The notes beneath the pieces were generated by a model. The model searched no databases. It had not been told where the DNA came from and saw nothing but the letters and a program-made list of their open reading frames with translations. A DNA stretch of 51,734 nt. Origin: Phallusia fumigata. Lineage: Eukaryota; Chordata; Ascidiacea; Phlebobranchia; Ascidiidae. A program made the position numbers and the translations under genes. How positions within the stretch are numbered: the first letter of the stretch is position 1; each line of letters opens with the position of its first letter. The stretch is from contig QXVZ01006276.1 in NCBI GenBank assembly GCA_008931825.1, positions 1 to 51,734 on the forward strand, written 5' to 3'. Shown piece by piece: positions 1 to 11,498 of this stretch.

Positions 1-117
1 GCGTCAGGATCCAGCTCCTATACACCACGCCGCCCACATAACTAAGGTTTGCGCGGCCCACTAAAAAGTACTAGGCGGCCCACAATTGGGCCGCGGCCCA
101 CAGTTTGCCGACCACTG
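1..117. mobile_element. right end of a non-autonomous hAT element
   Basis: This stretch matches 25897-26013, the last 117 bases of the intact hAT element at 25507-26013, with one visible mismatch near position 69. It ends in the 16-base terminal inverted repeat AGTTTGCCGACCACTG (102-117). The next eight bases, cgctaggt, would be the target-site duplication of this insertion. The left part lies outside the window, so that cannot be tested. It is a separate insertion from the one at 25507, because the flanking bases differ. Confidence 0.85.
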
Positions 118-1588
118 CGCTAGGTAGAGCTGTTGAACAGATTTCCCTGTTTACGCCGTGGCGATCCTGATATTTAAATGGGTACAGTCGTTCGCCTATT
201 ATTTCTTTCAACACTTTTTTCACAAATGTGTATTTCTAAAATGTAATTTTATACTTAAGAAGAAAAATTAAAGGAAATCAGTTCGATACATGTACATTGT
301 GGAATATACAAGTGTGTGTAATCAAAAAAAAAAGATAAAATATTAATTGTTTGATTATTCCATTTTAAACCTGGATGGGTGAAAGTGCAAAAAAATCAAC
401 TGTCCTTGTGACAAGTCCGCCGCCAGATCTTTTTATCTGAATGTGGTTTGCTGTTCATTTTGTGTGCGATTTCAAAAGTAAATGACATAAATTCGGTTAA
501 ACCAATTGGATTACTGGGTTGTAGTAGTTTGTTCACTTTCTGAGCAAGAACTTAAACTATTTACTCTGAAAAAAATTCTTTAAACCATTGTTTACACGCC
601 ATAAAAGAAAATTGCTTGGGTCGTTGTTAACCGGTAATGTACCGACCACCATTAAACAATAAAATCTCCTGACTGACGTTTCAGGACTTGGCTCATACTT
701 GTTTTGACCCAAGGCTAAAATAAGTCATCCGGAAGCACCTCATATAAGAAAGAAACAAAGAATTTAGTTGTATATATTGTTCTGCTGCATGCTGCACTTG
801 TAAAAAGAGAGGTTGAAGAATACGACACAAATTTTGTACTTTTAGAACTGTGTTATGTTATGCTATGCGTGTAGTATGCCAAATACTGTAGTTGAATAGC
901 CGTACGTTTTAGCTGAACTAACGTATTGTAAGAAATCTGTTCTGGATGTCAGATAAAAACGTAGTTTAATAAGAAAGAACAAACCACTAGGCGATCGCAT
1001 GAATGATATATTAACTTTTTTGTATAAATCGTGTGTTTTATTCGATGTTTGGCTAAAAAGTTCTACTGGTTGAGTTTTAGGTTTCCTAATGTGTAGTTGC
1101 GAACCAAAAAAAACTTTTGTTGAGGGAAATGAGATATTTTTTGCTTTGCTGATCACATTACTTTACTATCATCTAAAACAAACAATGTGGTTGTCTGTGG
1201 CATAGTTTTTTCGTGGCATGACGCCGATAATACGATTTTCCATCTTTCTAACGAGTCACATTTTTTGCAAGCAAAAACGATGACTCATCACATGACGAAA
1301 CAGCAGCAAGGCTAGAAAGCTAGTGAAAACCAAGTGAAAAAGAATATAGATTGCTAAAACGGAACTGGTTTATCATTCTGTGTTTAAACTTGGATGACAG
1401 AGGCATAGTTAACAACAGTTTGCCCAAAAATACATATTTTAGTCGTGTTTTTCGCTTGTAGTAGCGAATATTTCACTTGCTTTACAAGCCGAAGACTCGC
1501 TTCATCTTAGCTGGTAAAAGGTTAAAATTATTAACAATTTACAGCTTGTGCCTGTTGAGTTAGTTGACTTACGACGCTACTTTTGCAG
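118..1588. other. intergenic, no gene recognised
   Basis: AT-rich DNA with A and T runs. The longest open frame (97 codons, minus strand, 863-1156) has no plausible protein features. I see no repeat that recurs elsewhere in the window. The last bases before 1589 (cttttgcag) form a good 3' splice acceptor for the small gene that follows. Confidence 0.5.
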
Positions 1589-1852
1589 ATGAAAAAACTT
1601 GAGCTTTTCACTCTCATCGTGGGACTCGCCTTTCTCGCATCTGATCCTACTACCAAGGAGATTATAATAAAAGTTTATCGCGAATGGACATGGTGGTTAC
1701 CTAGAAAAGAAGGTAAAGGTTTTTTTAAAAATGTATCGATATGTTTTTTTCCAAATGCACTCTAAATGTTGTATTTGTATATCGTTTTTTCGGAATGATT
1801 AGAAATGATAGAAACTGATCCGAACACTACTCAAGACGCAGAAAAGGAATAA
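1589..1852 (+). CDS. candidate two-exon gene, 57-residue single-pass membrane protein
   Basis: Function not recognised. Proposed exons are 1589-1712 and 1803-1852, separated by a 90-base intron with a gtaaag donor and a pyrimidine-rich acceptor ending gattag. Splicing in phase 1 gives 57 codons and a TAA stop. The protein starts MKKLELF, has a short hydrophobic helix at residues 6-17, an aromatic and basic stretch (YREWTWWLPRKEE, about 32-44) and an acidic, hydrophilic C-terminus. The start ATG lies directly after cttttgcag, an acceptor that could serve spliced-leader trans-splicing, known in ascidians, or a cis intron from an upstream 5' UTR exon. An AATAAA poly(A) hexamer overlaps the stop (1848-1853) and is followed by a T/G-rich stretch, which suits a very compact transcript. 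Size and topology resemble small mitochondrial inner-membrane assembly proteins such as PET100, but similarity is too weak for a call. It lies outside the duplicated block. It could be the tail of a longer gene whose earlier exons I missed. Confidence 0.45.
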
Positions 1853-1853
1853 A
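1848..1853 (+). terminator. AATAAA poly(A) signal overlapping the stop codon
   Basis: The hexamer AATAAA shares its TAA with the stop of the candidate small gene. A T-rich, GT-containing stretch follows at 1861-1885. This is a plausible cleavage and polyadenylation arrangement, but single hexamers are common in AT-rich DNA. Confidence 0.3.
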
Positions 1854-2565
1854 CGGCCAAGTTTTATTTTTCGTGTTCTTTCAAAAACTGCTTGCCTAAC
1901 ATGTTTTTTTGATGAATTGGTCAAACATAGTACTTTGAAAAAGTACGTCATCAACAAAAATAAAAACCAAATAAGGAGTGGTTGTTTTTGTGCTTGTCAA
2001 ACGAGTCCTTGTCTTACAGCGAATAGATTACATGTTTTACTTGGTCGCATATTTTGTCCGTCTACAGAGTTTTTTTTAAGGTAAACCGTGTGCTATATAG
2101 TGAAGGTCACCTACAACTGTTTCTTTTCGCAAAAGAAAATGCCAGATACAAGTTACTCGAAGGTACGAGATATCGTGCAGGGTCAGAACTTGAACAAGCG
2201 TCTTGTCTTGGGTCCCCTCTGACTTTGATCAAACGCGAAGATGTCAAGAAGTAGCAGTAAAGTTGGAAGACAACTGATACTCAAAGTTAATGGTTAACAG
2301 ATTCGAATGTCAATTGGTCTTTACAAAATTTGGGTGCCAATTGGTCATAACGTAGAAGAACGCAAAACGCAATTGCTGAATTCATAACCTTAACTTCGTT
2401 TCGGACACAGAACACAGCTAATCAATTTCGTAACGTCCGCTTGGCGGTGCTAATCAGCAGGAAAGGCGGACTTCTATAAAACACATGTAGACAAGCAAAA
2501 TTGAAGCAAAACTATGTACAAAAAGCTTGTCGCACTCTATAGCGAATGGAAACTTTAGGTGCATT
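1853..2565. other. intergenic, no gene recognised
   Basis: A 66-codon open frame sits at 2054-2254 after an acceptor-like tctacag, but I see no donor or partner exon that makes it convincing. Nothing else is supported here. Confidence 0.4.
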
Positions 2566-2932
2566 TAGTGATGGGCAAGTCAGAATACCGAAGCCGGAGG
2601 ATTCTAATACCAAACTATCTGAATCCAAAACGCCAACTCAAACTGAATAATAGGATTCGGTTTATATGTTTCGGCAAGTAGTAGTTGGTAGCTATAGCGC
2701 AGTTTAAGATTGTGTAGTACGTAGGCGGAAAAGACACGTGTTGCACCCTAAATACAATCATCGTTTTAAGTAATATCAATTATCAAATAAGAATGGAGAC
2801 TGTTGTTGGTGTTCTAGAAAGTAATATTTTGCGTGTTCGGTTTTGGGCCAAATTACAACAAAATATTTGACCGAAACCAAATCTTCGTCAAAATCGCTGA
2901 TTCGGTCGAACCGAAGCTTCGGTACATCACTA
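2566..2932. mobile_element. MITE-like element with imperfect terminal inverted repeats
   Basis: The left end reads TAGTGATGGGCAAGTCAGAA and the right end, on the opposite strand, reads TAGTGATGTACCGAAGC, so the termini are inverted repeats beginning TAGTGATG. Internal sequence is rich in degenerate gattcggt and ccgaa motifs. Related fragments occur at 3653-3731 (inverted) and 4437-4531 (direct), which supports a mobile family. No coding capacity is visible. The flanking octamers (ggtgcatt and cttaagac) do not match, so no target duplication is seen. Superfamily uncertain; hAT-like by the look of the ends. Confidence 0.6.
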
Positions 2933-3060
2933 CTTAAGACCTTGGTACCCCATCGGTAACTCGTGACTTGAGAGTGGGTGGGGGCGAACAAATCGAACCT
3001 TATCCGCTAGGGGCGCTGTAGGCCCTTGTTAACGAAAAGCAAATTATTCTTGTATTGTTG

Positions 3061-3216
3061 GCGAGCACTTGGTCAAATAGTCTGAGGTGCTCGACCCATA
3101 TACAGACTTATAAAAAACCTGATCGGGATTCGTTCTCGGGATCGTCCGGGTTCGAAGCCCGTAAAATAAAGACCATAGACCTATAAAAAACCTGATCGGG
3201 ATTCGTTCTCGGGATC
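3061..3216 (+). mobile_element. tRNA-derived SINE, truncated dimer
   Basis: Starts gcgagcacttggtcaaatag, an A-box-like segment, and contains a B-box-like gggttcgaagcccg near 3150. The motif ataaaaaacctgatcggg occurs twice (near 3111 and 3184), showing a two-unit structure. A second copy in the opposite orientation lies in COX intron 7 (16881-17073). The second unit stops abruptly after gggatcg at about 3216, exactly where the 22.6 kb duplicated block begins. No poly(A) tail or target duplication is evident. Confidence 0.65.
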
Positions 3217-3652
3217 GCATGTGCTTTCTATTGCTGTATAAGTTTGATTTCATGGATTTTTCTTCATCTTTGTAACGTGTTTTTTGGAAAAAAATTCTTG
3301 TATTGTTGCAAAAAATATATATATAGCAGAAGACACAGTATCAACTGGAAAAATCCGACTTGGCGGTACAAATAAACACTGAGACACCACTCCCCCGGCC
3401 TTCCCTTTGTGCACGTGCTTGTGTTGCTTATTTGACGGAACGCAACAACCGTAAATAAGCCCATGTTGAACCTAAAATAAGCTCCCACGCACACACATTG
3501 TTTTCGAACGACGAGTGTGTTTTCTAGTGCAAATATGTAAAAAGCCTCAACATATTGCACTGCAATAAACTCGTTCTTTGATTTTGTTTTGTAGTTGTGA
3601 GCTTGCAAGTAATTATTCCTTTTATGTCCATTGTTTTACAATAAAAAACAGA
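3217..3652. other. intergenic, no gene recognised
   Basis: A minus-strand open frame of 114 codons (3264-3608) is present but its translation is low in structure, with a chance hydrophobic stretch, and no supporting splice or start context. A short tatatata run sits near 3316. Otherwise nothing is seen. Confidence 0.4.
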
Positions 3653-3731
3653 ACAGGATTCGGTATTCTAGATTCGATTTAATCGGATTCGAATATTCAA
3701 GAATAGTATGTTATTCTGAATTGCCCATCCC
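3653..3731 (-). mobile_element. fragment of the TAGTGATG MITE family (inverted)
   Basis: Read on the minus strand it begins GGGATGGGCAATTCAGAATA and continues with gaatccg and ccgaatcc motifs like the left end of the element at 2566. Only one end is preserved, so it is a truncated copy. Confidence 0.5.
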
Positions 3732-4287
3732 AAGGTTCTGAATTGTCTTTCGGTGGTTTGTGGATAAACTATAGAATCACGTTTTTTCCCGGGAACAAGT
3801 TAGTGTTTTTACAAAGCACTTGATTCGTGACTACCGGCGCTTCGAGTTGTGGTGTGTGTGGGGCCAAAAAACGATTTATTCTTTTAATCGGGCTATTGGG
3901 TCGAATTAAAACCTATGACACACCATCATGACTTTATCTACCAGCTGTAAAAGATATCGAAATTAGTCCATCATTACATGCAAGTGCGTAGACAGACCCG
4001 CAGAGGACAAAACGCAAACAGAGTGTAAACTATACCACTAATAACGTTGGCATCCATTATTTTTTGTAAACGTCGTCTTGCGGCGTGCAGCAGTCGAAAT
4101 GTGACACCCACTAGATAACAATAAGTTTGTTACACCGACCAAGGGGCCTGGGGGCGAGTATTTGACCCGTTAAATGTATCAAAATTCTTAAACCCGATTA
4201 ACTATGTTGTTAATGCATAGTTGGGGGGTTGCGGTATACAGTGGCGTCGGAAAACCGATTACAGTAACGGTTTGGGTGAATGTTGGT

Positions 4288-4404
4288 CAGTGGTTCGTAA
4301 CCCTTTGTGTTCCGTGCCCCAGCCTAACTTAGCAACGTATTTTGCGCCTTTTTTATTATAATTTACCTATGAAATAATTTCCTAAAGCAGTGGTTCTCAA
4401 ACTT
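4288..4404. mobile_element. two hAT-type ends in direct orientation
   Basis: CAGTGGTTCGTAACC at 4288 and CAGTGGTTCTCAAACTT at 4388 both match the general hAT terminal pattern CAGTGGTTCTCAA. They are exactly 100 bases apart and point the same way, so they are ends of two insertions (or nested copies), not the two ends of one. I do not see matching right ends nearby. Confidence 0.45.
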
Positions 4405-4436
4405 AAATTTTGCACAACGAACAACTAAAATTATTT

Positions 4437-4531
4437 GGGATGGGGAAGTCAGAATACCGAATCCGGAGGATTCGAATCCAAAAATCCAACTCAAATCGAA
4501 TAATAGGATTCGGTTTATATGTTTCTTGCAA
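4437..4531 (+). mobile_element. fragment of the TAGTGATG MITE family (direct)
   Basis: The segment runs from gggatggggaagtcagaata to the ggattcggtttatatgtttc motif and aligns with 2567-2680. Both share the ccggaggattc block and the aataataggattcggttt block. The right half of the element is missing. Confidence 0.6.
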
Positions 4532-5961
4532 GTTTTACTCGAGGTCCACTCAAAATTTAAGTCAAATCAACCTCACTCGATAACTTTACACCAGCAACGT
4601 TTGTTTGTGTCACAATCGCATGCTCAAAGCAGCATTGCGTGGTGGTGCTCCCAAAAGCTAAATTAACGCTGCACGAAACGTACATCCGGAACATATCAGT
4701 AGCCACATAAAATATTATACACAAAGAGGGGCTGAAGTACGGAAGAGATGATTAATTGTGCAAATGCAAAATTCTGAGCGACTTAGAGTTTCGGAGTGCA
4801 AAAAATGATATGAGCATCGGCGGTTTTCAATATGTTTTGTAGCTTTAGGCAAAATGGTGAGCCAAGCTTCAAGGATTAAACTTCTTGGGTTAAAATACTG
4901 GCTTATCTACGTAAGAAGCTGATACAACTGGATGGCAATTAAAGCTTTTACTGTTGCGCCACTGTTTTGTCGACACAACGTGTGACGTATTTTGCGGTCG
5001 TGTTTTTTAGTCAACATGTCGGTGGTGTGCAACATTTATTTTCACGTTGACACGCAGCCATTATCGTCCCATTCTACAAACGTCCAATGGCACGTTTTTG
5101 TTTCGACACCAATGCTGTAAACAACGCAATCAATGCATGTTCGTAAGTTGTTAATTTGAAACATGGAGCGAACTTAGGGAGAAATGCCGAGATAGAATTT
5201 GCTGGGCCGAGAGTCGAGCGAAAAGGGAGTCTAGATTTTTTTTGCACCGCCCACCCAAAGGCTTAATACGACCCCACCTAAAAGCATCCATAGATTGTGC
5301 GTTGGCAACGAACTCTGCGTTCATCATTTTATGCTGAGTGATATGACTGTGGTGAGGTAAAATGTTGATTGACACATATGTGGGTAACGAGCGTTTACAG
5401 TAGTAGCTGAGGACCAGGCATTTGGGCCGGCGTCACGGTTGACAAAGCTTGCCTTCTCGTCGCGGTTTAACTGCGGAAAGAATGTTTTGGGATATTGAGC
5501 ATCAATCTTGTATCAATGAGAATGTTTGTAGGTAATCCAACCTTGCACGACCCACATGCTGTTAAACAGCTTGTTCGACTTCATACACAAAAGAGCACTG
5601 TAGTGACCTTAGTAAACCGCACGTTAGGTTATATTACGGTTCACCTTCAGCATCAGGATATTTGCAGCGATAAAGCCGTTCAGCTTTTGAGCAAAAGTGA
5701 GAATCCTATGCAAAAACAAAAAATTAGAATAGCAACACAGAAACAAACGTTTTTGGGCACCCCAAAGGGAAGAAACAAAACGGTTGTTTTTGATATTTTT
5801 TAACCGTGTTGTTTGCTTCTTTGGCGTAAATCTGGCCATTTTAATAAAAATTTTCTTTCGTATAAGATAGTCAACAGACCAAACACATAACGTTATTTGA
5901 AGTGAAGTTGCAAAATCGTTGCAAACTTAAGACTGCAACTACTCGACAAAAGGAAGCTTAA

Positions 5962-6255
5962 ATGATCGATCGGCAGTGGACAGTGCGGGAGCAGACGAAT
6001 GGGGTTTTGTTTCAGTTTGTCGTGCTGTGGGCGGTTTGCTCTATTTGGCGAAGGATTAGATTAAGGAGGAAGTTTGGTTGTACCCTGGGAAAGACTGAGA
6101 TTGATGAGGTGCAGAAGTGTTGGTGGGGGAAGGCAGGACAGGCAGTAATGATCGACAAACATCAAAGGACGGAATTTGTTGCGCAACCACGGCTTAACCC
6201 TGCTGTTTCCTTGCAAGAAATATATAATGCGCCAAACGCGTCAATTACTTTTTAA
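5962..6255 (+). CDS. weak open frame, 97 codons, G-rich segment
   Basis: Not recognised. It has a true ATG in good context (agcttaaATGA). The first two thirds are unusually G-rich on the + strand compared with neighbours. The translation has a hydrophobic stretch followed by a basic cluster (WRRIRLRRK, about residues 29-37). No splice partner, domain or homologous motif is visible. It could equally be a chance frame in a compositionally odd segment or a transposon remnant. An identical copy is at 31859-32152. Confidence 0.15.
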   Translation: MIDRQWTVREQTNGVLFQFVVLWAVCSIWRRIRLRRKFGCTLGKTEIDEVQKCWWGKAGQAVMIDKHQRTEFVAQPRLNPAVSLQEIYNAPNASITF

Positions 6256-9200
6256 CCAAAACTTTAGTAGCAAAGGTATTTTAAGTGTGCTGCTAAAGGT
6301 CTTATCTCCGCCTCTCACCTTATATCAATGGCGCTTTTTATTATTGCTCTGGAGTCATAAACGTAACATTTCATAAACGACACGGCGTGAAAAATGGGGA
6401 GACTGTGTTAAAGTAACATTGCGCAGACAACGGCGTCATGGTAACTGAAAATGTGTTGTCAACCTGGTAAATACTCTAAATCGCCAAGAAACAAAAATCG
6501 GATTTTTGTCTCGCTATTTTCAGCGCAGATTGTGTGATTTCTATACAGTGCTACAAAAAATTTGTCCAAATGTGTAGTTTGCTAAAGATTTGATATCCTA
6601 GTGAATGCTTTGCCTAAGGCAGCCTTTCTAACTAACCTTGTCCAGGTACACAAATTAAGATTAGACGTTACCTTGAAACATGAATTCTTGCACACAATTT
6701 TTTCTGTTACCGTTGAATTGTTTAAATCAATAACAACTTGTAACAATTTACACGAAATCGTGCGCGGTACATTTGTTTTGCAAACAGTAAACAGATGACA
6801 TGTCAGCATGACTCACCAATTTTACGTGTGTGCTCAAATTTTGTGTTACATTTTAGGTTAAATTGAGTCAGAACTTCCGGTGTTGTTTTTTTTTTAGTGC
6901 AAGCAAACGTACACGACTAACTTAAGAACGAAGCTAATCGCTAAGACGCTTGTAACTTTGTGAAAGATGTGACAGGATTTAACCAACCTTGCGTTTCGGT
7001 TTTGATACTACGTTTTCGGTTTATTGAAATAACGTTGAAAGGTATTCGGCAAAAATGTAAACAATCTTTCGCGGCTTACCCGTGTTAGGCAGGCATAAAC
7101 AAGACTGATCAGGGATGTTTTGACCAGAGATAAACTCAAGCAAAGAGTATAGTTTATTGCGGGACATTGTTCACTTCGGAAAAGAATTTTAACACCAAAC
7201 CACATCCCAAAGCCACGTACCGTAGACGGTAAAACTTATTTCTCGAAGTTAAGAAACAGATCTAGTCTGCGCTGCACACCAGGATTTGACATCAGACAAA
7301 GGCTCATTTGAATATTTGACAAATTGTGGGGACTGTGTTGTCGGCCTATAGAGCAGGAATAGAAACACCGCTTGTGTCGGAGGCCACAGAAGTGTTAAAA
7401 GTTTACGGACGCGCCAGGCAAATACTAAGGGAATGGGTAATGTGCACAGGATCTAATATAAAAAACGTTTACAATCTTTAACCGAGAATCAAAAAAACGT
7501 GGGTTTATACAATATCTGACTAGCCAGAGTAAATAGCCCCACTTTTTATGTTAAGCTAGCAGCTATAATTTATCCCATGCTGTTCTACACCCATTAGCGC
7601 ATCGGATTTTGGATAACACCTGCTTTCAGGACATAAGGACGTATTTACGCCTTTGGGTTGAGCGGATTTTGAAGCGCCATAAAACTTTACCATGTCGCCC
7701 CAGCACGTACCAAAACGCATCAGCTTAACTTCAAACTGTTTTTTTGCTAACGCTTGATTGGATTTGAATCCAAGTAGGCCTGGACTTGTGATCAAGGCTT
7801 TTTATGGCCTTAGATGCTTTTGAAATAGTTAGTTGGAGTGCAAAATGTTGGTAGCAGGATCTAAAAGTGCAAGTCAACATTTCAGATGTAATTTTTTCGG
7901 TTGTAAACTGGCTTGGCTATCATTACTTTCAGGTTTTTAAAAGTTATTCATGTCATACATTTACGAATATTATTTTGTTTGATATTGCGCCTAATATTTT
8001 ATGTCGGTAACGTTTGATTAAACACGTTCATTACTTATAACTTTGTTTAGTGTTCAATGCCTCATGTGATAGCTTGCGCGCAACAAAGCAGAGAATGTTC
8101 GCACAAAAGCAAGTTCAAACATCACTAGATTGTAAGCAAACACTCGAAACCACATCCCTGGTGTTCGGCGCGGCGAGGCACAAGAGTTAAGTGCTCGTAA
8201 TTTTGCAGCGAATCTAAGCGGACAGGAGATAGTTATTTCGGGTAATAAGACGACCCCAGGCAGGTGGGACGTAACGAATTCTAGAAATCGATCCCACTTC
8301 TCACCGCATCAAACGTGAATTGTCTGTGCGTCTCGAAGTGACGCAGCAGATTGTAAGGGTTTTCGAAATGATTGGTTTTAACGTTTTTTTGAAATTTTTG
8401 ATCACGTGAGGCTCTACCGACACTTGGTCGATTGTGCAGGAAAGCATCCGATCCTTTCTTGAAAAGTTCTACTAAAGAATAAAACCTGCAATATTGTTCT
8501 TCTGAAGTGCAAATGAGTTTGATGCGATTATGACTGTCCAGAGAAAAGCTTAAAAGTTTAAAATAATTTCGAGTAAGATTAGTTCCGTCACAAAAGTACA
8601 AAATGTAAATAACTAATAAACAAGTGAAGAAACGGTTCAAAATTGTCTGTTATTTTCAAATTTAATGCTCATGTTGGCAAACTATTAAACTACATGCTCC
8701 TTTAGATTAGAAAGGCGCAATATTATCGTGGTGAACCAACATAATAGGAAATCATTGGCATGGTCATACTGAATGTAAACGCCGTTAACAACTCTGGGAA
8801 ACTGGGCGAAACTTGTTTTGCAAGTTCGATTTCAACAAACGTGTTTCACTTTTCAAAAATCTGATCGGTTTTCTGACTTAGCACCAAAATAGTTTCCGAC
8901 GTTCTGACGCAAACTGGACGCAACAATAGCGTTGCGGCGAAACTTAAGACAACGTATCCTAACGCAGCCAGCTGGTAAATGGCATTAAATTGTAAAAAAA
9001 TGCAATTCATCAATTCAAAATCACCATTTCCGTATATAAGAGCCTTTTTCCGTCCACAAATCATTGAGCAAGATGTTGCGACAAAACAGATTTAAAGCAT
9101 TGCGAAAGTAAGCCATACTTACATGCCGGTAATGCGCCCTTAAAGCGGACATACGAAACTTATTGGTGTGTTAGACAGGAAACAAGTCAAAAATTGTCTG

Positions 9201-9342
9201 CACTATTTTCAGGACTTATATAAGGTGCAGGGAATGTAAAAAAATAACTCACCTGTTGTGTGTTTTATAAAAAGTGCATTTTGGACGGGAAATCCGTTTG
9301 TAAGGCGAACTCTCATGTAAAGATAAAATCGCAATTCCATAG

Positions 9343-10113
9343 TTGTCCTTTCGCATGTCAAACTACAAAACAAATGAAAATATCCTTTTTGTAGGGTTTA
9401 GGTCTACAGGGCGTCGTAAGTATGCTGGTAATGCGCGAGGGGAGAGCGACACTAAAAGCACTTCGCTAGGTAGGGGTTGGGTCGACCTTGGCTCATTTCC
9501 ACAGTTTTCCAAGGGTAGAACACGAGAAAAAGGAGTTGTATTGACGGAGGCAGTAAATTGTCCGTGTCGATGGGCTGCGGGTTGGCGTGACTACAAGAAA
9601 GTATATTGGGTAAACTGTTTAGCATTTCGGCTGTTGTTTTAGGATTTGAACAGAGTTGCTTTGTTTGTGGTCATCATTACTGCACGCAACTGGGCCTGTA
9701 AGATTGACAAAGCCGATTCAAACGCAGATTTTCAAGCACTTACGTGCAACTTGGCGGCTACAATGGAATTTGAAATTAAAACTGGGGCTTATCCGGGCCT
9801 GATCAGTATAACTGCTTTAGGGCAGAATCGATGCTTACAATTTCCAATGATGGTCTGTCGTGGTGGTTTATTCAACTTTATAGGCATGGTGCAGGTGTTC
9901 GCAGCATCAGTGAAAATGTCAGTTTTTTGCACAGCGTTGGACACAATTTTAGACCTTCTTACAGTTAGTCTTAAACGAAGTACAGTTGGACTTGATTCGG
10001 GCCGCTTTGAGTTGTTAACACAGCAAAACAATAAGTTGATGCTACGAAGGTCGGTCATCTTATCATACGTAACAAAACATTACGAAAAAACAATGAAAAA
10101 CATCACAAAATGA
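9343..10113 (+). other. 257-codon frame open except for one TAG
   Basis: The frame is interrupted only by TAG at 9640-9642. That TAG lies in gctgttgttttag, which resembles a 3' splice acceptor, and a strong gtaagt donor-like site occurs at 9416. The downstream part (155 codons) has no motif I recognise and no ATG near its beginning. Possible explanations are an exon, a decayed gene or chance. Second copy at 35240-36010. Confidence 0.15.
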
Positions 10114-11498
10114 TAACAATAACGTGTCAACTATGTCCGGACTATTTCGAAGTAATACAACGCGTAAACCTACGCACTGGTGATACTTTTTCGGACATGC
10201 GACTCTGATGATAAACGTAGCATTTCGTAAACAAATGTTACAGTTAGTGTGACCAGTTACATAGCAAAAGTTTTTGAAAAAAAAAACTAGATATACATAG
10301 AGTATACATAAAACCATATGGATGACATTGTCGAAAGAGGGACACGGTTAAGATTAATATACACTGAGTTAAAAGGGCCTAATATACACTGATTGAGGCT
10401 CTATGATCAGGTTCTAAAAACAATTGGGTCGATTTCTTGTGCTACGCCGAAGTTAAAGACTTCGTCCAACAGAAGTTTTGCATTATCCATGCCATGACGA
10501 GCATCGGGCCCTTTTTTGTACTCACCGCTAATTTGTTACCCAGCGATATGCGCCGGTTTCTGGTAAGGGTTTGCGGCTTTGTGCAAGCAACCGCAACGCA
10601 ATTACCCCAACAAGGCAAAAGATTTGGCAGTAGTTAAACTTTCTCTCATAGCAGGAATCGGGCTGTTGAAAACGTGTGCAGAAGCTCAGTTAAGTGTATT
10701 AAAAATTATGATTAGCAAAAATTCTAACCATCTGTGTGACGTGGACGGTTTGATTAGCAAGCAATACATAGATACATTAGTTTATACGTCATACATTTTT
10801 GTTCATACATTGTTCAGGGGCTAATTTTAAACACTTCGTCCGTTATGAAACAAAGTATTTACGCATACCTGAAAAGGATTTCTGTAAAAGTTCTGGATAG
10901 CAATATTTCGCTGAAAGTTGTGGGCAGGAATAGTAAACGGCGAAGTTGACATATTAGATGTCACATGTATTGTTTGTTGGTAGGTAGTCTCAATGATTTC
11001 TAAAGAGAATTTTTCCATTTGAAAAATGTTCTGGTTAAACAGCTTTGTTGTATGTGTAAAGTTTATATGTAAGAGAAGTTACTTTTCGCCACATCCATCA
11101 ATCACAACAGGCCATTGCAAAAGGAAGGGCATGATGTAAACATGTGCTTCTCGGCATTAAATCATAAACACAGGTTGACACAGAAAAAACTAATAATAAC
11201 AGGAACATCCCACACGAAACCGGACATATTAACATTATTCCTGGCAAAAAGACAGGAAATTAAAACATGCCTTTTAATGTAGAAAACAGTATGTTCAGCG
11301 TGTGGCTATATAGAAGCATGGATTTGTACATTGGGATTAGTGACAAGTATTGAAACGGAGAAGTCGAATGTTGAAATAAAATGTAATATATAGAATACAC
11401 CGCGGATACTTTGGCTTGTTATGGTTGGGATTTGGGGTCGGCATAAAGGATTTGCCCAACGTAACGAAAAAAGTTTATGTTCAGCACGGATTGGGGGG

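Noticed and set aside
2054-2254. 66-codon frame after an acceptor-like tctacag
   Set aside because: No donor, no poly(A) signal nearby and no phase-compatible link to the small gene ending at 1852.
3264-3608. 114-codon minus-strand frame
   Set aside because: No start context, no splice partners and no recognisable motif. The translation looks like chance, with a hydrophobic run from AT-rich DNA.
8281-8640. 119-codon minus-strand frame starting with a signal-like hydrophobic stretch
   Set aside because: The beginning MNRFFTCLLVIYILYF looks like a signal peptide, but AT-rich DNA produces such stretches often, and nothing else (domain, cysteine pattern, exon borders) supports a gene.
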